A stretch of 64,000 bases of DNA, taken from Orbilia blumenaviensis (lineage: Eukaryota; Ascomycota; Orbiliomycetes; Orbiliales; Orbiliaceae). A model generated the notes under the pieces. The model searched no databases, was not told where the DNA came from, and worked only from the letters and a program-made list of their open reading frames with translations. The stretch is taken from assembly GCA_036872755.1 (NCBI GenBank), contig JAVHNS010000017.1, forward strand, positions 372,001-436,000, written 5' to 3'. A program made the position numbers and the translations under genes. Numbering within the stretch: the stretch's first letter is position 1; each line of letters starts with the position of its first letter. Shown here piece after piece: positions 61,485 to 64,000 of this stretch.

Positions 61485-62002
61485 CTCGAATCTTAGAGTT
61501 ATGATATTTCAATTTTAATGTTAGCATTTTTATGAAAGGAGAAATATATTACTCCCTATGCTTTGTAATATTTCTCCCATTTTCGGCGTTTTTTTCATTC
61601 CTTCTGGTGGCTTCTGCTAGGATACCATTCTCTTATGTATTTTTTGTTTCGTTTTTAGCATTAACATCTACATGCGCAACTCTTGTTTTGCATCTGTACC
61701 CGAGCGAATTTTTACGACGGGTCTTCTTGCGGCCTATGATACGAATTATGAAAGAAAGGGGTTGTTGGGATTGAAACGGCATGGCATGCCTAATACGTGA
61801 AAAGGAAATTAAATACAACATTTTTGGAACTGGGGATTAGTTAGTATCTATCTTATAAATATCGGGGAGGAAATACTACGCAAGATATCGGAGATAAGAA
61901 TACACAAGAATCAAACAAATGTCCATCACTTTATCGATTCAGTAATTGTGTGAGAGCATTGCCCGTGCAAACTTATCCAAGGGTGAGAATTTAAACCCCC
62001 TT
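61485..62002. other. intergenic between convergent genes
   Basis: About 0.5 kb. A short hydrophobic frame at 61532-61774 is AT-rich and unrecognised; most likely 3' UTR. Confidence 0.55.
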
Positions 62003-62782
62003 TTAATACCCGCCTCCAAGACCACCTGGAACCTTCACTTCCACGGTAACCGTTTCCTCTCCTATACCCCTATTCTTTGCTTCTTCCAGGATCGCTGCGG
62101 TAGCGGTAGCCCCGATTCTTGAAACTCCCAATGACATAACGTACAGGAGGTCATCCAGGGTTCTTACACCGCCTGCTGCCTTGATCTGTATTTCTGGCGC
62201 AGAGTGTTCCCTCATGAGCTTTAGGTGTGGCGGTGTAGCACCTTTGTAGTTATATGACCCGTCGCTCTGCTTGACGAACCCATATCCAGTCGACGTTTTT
62301 ACAAATGCGACCTTCAAATCCGAGCATATCTTACAGAGTTTGATAATATGCTCGTCCTTGAGATAGTCGTTTTCGAAAATCACTTTCAAAATCGCACCGT
62401 GCTTGACGACAGCATCATTGATCTGTTGGATCTCTGAAGTGACGTATTCCCAATCTCCGCTGAGTACTTTCCCGATGTTAACGACCATGTCGATTTCCTG
62501 CCCACCGGCCTCGGCGGCAGCATTGGCTTCGAAGACTTTTACTTCGATAGTGCTGTTCCCGTGCGGGAAGCCAATAACCGGGCAAACCAGGACTGAGGAG
62601 CCGGCAAGCTCCTTCTTAGCGAGTGGGATATGGTAGGGTTTAATACAAGCCGTGGCAACATTATAGGATTTGGCGAGTTGAATGCCAGCCAGGACATCGG
62701 CGTCAGTGAAAGTGGGGTGAAGAAGCGAGTGGTCGATTGTTTTGGCGAGGATGGGGAGGGAGACGTTGACTGTTTTAGACAT
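62003..62782 (-). CDS. deoC: deoxyribose-phosphate aldolase (DeoC)
   Basis: Single exon, 259 residues. It is a class I aldolase that splits 2-deoxyribose-5-phosphate into glyceraldehyde-3-phosphate and acetaldehyde, in deoxynucleoside catabolism. Visible landmarks: IDHSLLHPTFTDADV at the N-terminus, VIGFPHG, GQEIDMVVNIG (catalytic Asp), VAFVKTSTGYG (Schiff-base Lys), and IKAAGGVRTLDD (second Lys). All catalytic residues are present and length is normal. The single-exon, compact, bacterial-like form is common for this enzyme in fungi, so horizontal origin cannot be argued from that alone. No nucleoside-salvage neighbours are seen. Confidence 0.95.
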   Translation of the reverse strand: MSKTVNVSLPILAKTIDHSLLHPTFTDADVLAGIQLAKSYNVATACIKPYHIPLAKKELAGSSVLVCPVIGFPHGNSTIEVKVFEANAAAEAGGQEIDMVVNIGKVLSGDWEYVTSEIQQINDAVVKHGAILKVIFENDYLKDEHIIKLCKICSDLKVAFVKTSTGYGFVKQSDGSYNYKGATPPHLKLMREHSAPEIQIKAAGGVRTLDDLLYVMSLGVSRIGATATAAILEEAKNRGIGEETVTVEVKVPGGLGGGY

Positions 62783-63599
62783 TTTTTTAAAAAGAAGGAC
62801 GGATAAATTGGAACTGCGGGTCTTGGGTCTGGGTAATTGTATTTTGGGGCCAAATAGACTAGGCCAATGGCAAGGATTGAGAGTGTTTAAACGGATCTCA
62901 AGATCTTAGAGTCGTGTAACGTATAAGGAAGATGGCTCGGTCTAATGTGCGTTGATTTTGTTGGATTCCCCGCAGCCGATGTTGAAATCCCGATTTTGGC
63001 AGCAGGTGTTGACCGATTGGAAGTTGTCTAGCCATAAGTTAAGCTGCCTTCGACGCTTCACAATTGAAGTATTTATTCACAACTTTTTCTCTCACCAACC
63101 GCCGGCGGTAAGGAAGTTTTAAAATCCCAGCTGCATCTGGTGCAGGTACGCAGTGTATTTTTGGCCACATGGCAATTGAGTTCGGGTTCGTAAGTTAAAA
63201 GTTATCATTGATTTCCAGCTCTTATCGAGGACTTTTACACATTTTGGGCAATGCATGTCTTCGATATTGGTCTCGGACACAGAGTCTCCGAAGACTTCCC
63301 GCCCTTTTGGATTGGAATTCTCGTTGGGAATACTACCTAAAAATCCTAAGAAGTTAACTCTATGAGCCGTCAATGGCCGTTGTGGACCCCGACATGCCGT
63401 ATGAAGCCCGGAGCTCAATTGATGGTTCCTCAGAAGGAGGATATCGAAATAGAACTTAATCGCCACTTACAATCCTATTCCACTTTTATTTCCATAAACC
63501 CAATGTGGCTCTTGCGGTTGCTATATCTACGACTCAATCCTTGAGCTAGGATTTTATAGTGTTGATAATATCCATTTTGAAGAACGTTTGATATCCGCC
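62783..63599. other. intergenic, deoC upstream to tRNA
   Basis: 0.8 kb with no recognised gene. Short frames at 63119-63466 (minus) and 63362-63544 (plus) overlap each other and look random. Confidence 0.55.
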
Positions 63600-63696
63600 G
63601 GCCCCGTGGCCTAATGGCAAGGCGTCAGTTTTCGGTATCCTACTACGGTTGGATGTCATTCACTGAAGATTGCGAGTTCGATCCTCGTCGAGGTCA
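63600..63696 (+). tRNA. tRNA-Arg (anticodon UCG) with 25-base intron
   Basis: The cloverleaf folds by hand. The acceptor GGCCCCG (63600-63606) pairs with CGAGGTC (63689-63695) apart from one C-A mismatch. D-stem GCC/GGC encloses a loop with TAATGG. Anticodon stem TCAGT (63625-63629) pairs with ACTGA (63662-63666). The anticodon TCG is at 63632-63634. T-stem GCGAG/CTCGT encloses TTCGATC. An intron (63636-63660) sits one base 3' of the anticodon, the canonical position. The A box TGGCCTAATGG and B box GAGTTCGATCC are internal. It decodes CGA (and by wobble other CGN) codons. Confidence 0.9.
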
Positions 63697-63701
63697 GTTG
63701 A

Positions 63702-63709
63702 TTTTTTTT
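63702..63709 (+). terminator. RNA polymerase III T-run terminator
   Basis: Eight T residues begin six bases after the tRNA 3' end, the normal Pol III stop signal. Confidence 0.8.
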
Positions 63710-64000
63710 GTTTTCGCGTAGGCGGTATTATCCTTTTTTTTTTGGCCTGTGGTCGTCTCGAAATCGGGATTGATAGGCAAACGTGGTTCATGAGACGGGC
63801 GTAAACGTGTTGGACTTTGGGGCTTGATGCACCCAATGACTCGTTCGAAAATTCGAGAAAAAATTATAAAAATTTTCAGATCCGAGCATAGAAGTGCTAG
63901 CTCCAATAGATATAGTTTTTTTCTTGGCCTGGCAAACTGTAGCTGAGCTCTTCTTTCAATTGTTTTAGTATTGATATTATATCGCTGGACCATAAGCTTG
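63710..64000. other. window end, nothing recognised
   Basis: About 290 bases with T-rich tracts and no recognised gene. Confidence 0.5.

Noticed and set aside
1..64000. CRISPR arrays, operons, riboswitches or prophage
   Set aside because: Spliceosomal introns and fungal gene families show this is eukaryotic nuclear DNA; no regularly spaced direct repeats were seen.

Overview
The window is nuclear DNA of a filamentous ascomycete (Pezizomycotina). The evidence is short introns with GT-AG ends and CTAAC/CTAAT-type branch sites, a class III chitin synthase, an AtfA-type bZIP factor, the fungal mitoribosomal protein mL58, an Opy2 anchor, a Pth11-like rhodopsin-domain protein and a fungal NLR (PNP-NACHT-ankyrin). 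I could not place it below subphylum. Exon structures were derived by joining reading frames at splice sites so that the conserved family sequence stays continuous. They are manual predictions, not transcript-supported.

Layout. 1-10 kb: a VOC/glyoxalase-fold protein (+), a DEDDy 3'-5' exonuclease-domain protein (-), a CDK10/11-type kinase (+), an unresolved multi-exon membrane protein (-) and a four-TM claudin-like protein (+). 10-18.4 kb, all minus strand: an M20 dipeptidase (Dug1/CNDP2 type), mitoribosomal mL58 and the stress factor AtfA. 18.4-24.7 kb: 6.3 kb with no convincing gene, upstream of atfA. 24.7-27.5 kb: class III chitin synthase (-). 27.5-35.2 kb: gene-poor, holding a matrixin-like zinc peptidase (-) and a 0.5-kb fold-back inverted repeat. 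35.2-39.3 kb: the NLR (+). 41.4-43.2 kb: Na+/phosphate symporter (+). 45.6-46.9 kb: Opy2 (+). 48.2-49.5 kb: eIF3i (-). 51.8-55.3 kb: trifunctional C1-tetrahydrofolate synthase (+). 56.0 kb: a DUF7704 membrane protein (+). 59.9-61.5 kb: a Pth11-like protein (+). 62.0-62.8 kb: deoxyribose-phosphate aldolase (-). 63.6 kb: an intron-containing tRNA-Arg(UCG).

Functional links. Most genes are housekeeping and unrelated, as is usual in fungi. Opy2 (entry to the HOG MAPK route) and AtfA (its nuclear output) are in the same window but 27 kb apart. The most distinctive region is 34.4-39.3 kb: a predicted immune-type NLR whose N-terminal domain resembles nucleosidase effectors, with a long inverted repeat just upstream. 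Other notable points are a 5-nt microexon in eIF3i, open basic N-terminal extensions on two metabolic enzymes that suggest dual mitochondrial/cytosolic products, and a signal-less matrixin with a Cys near its N-terminus.
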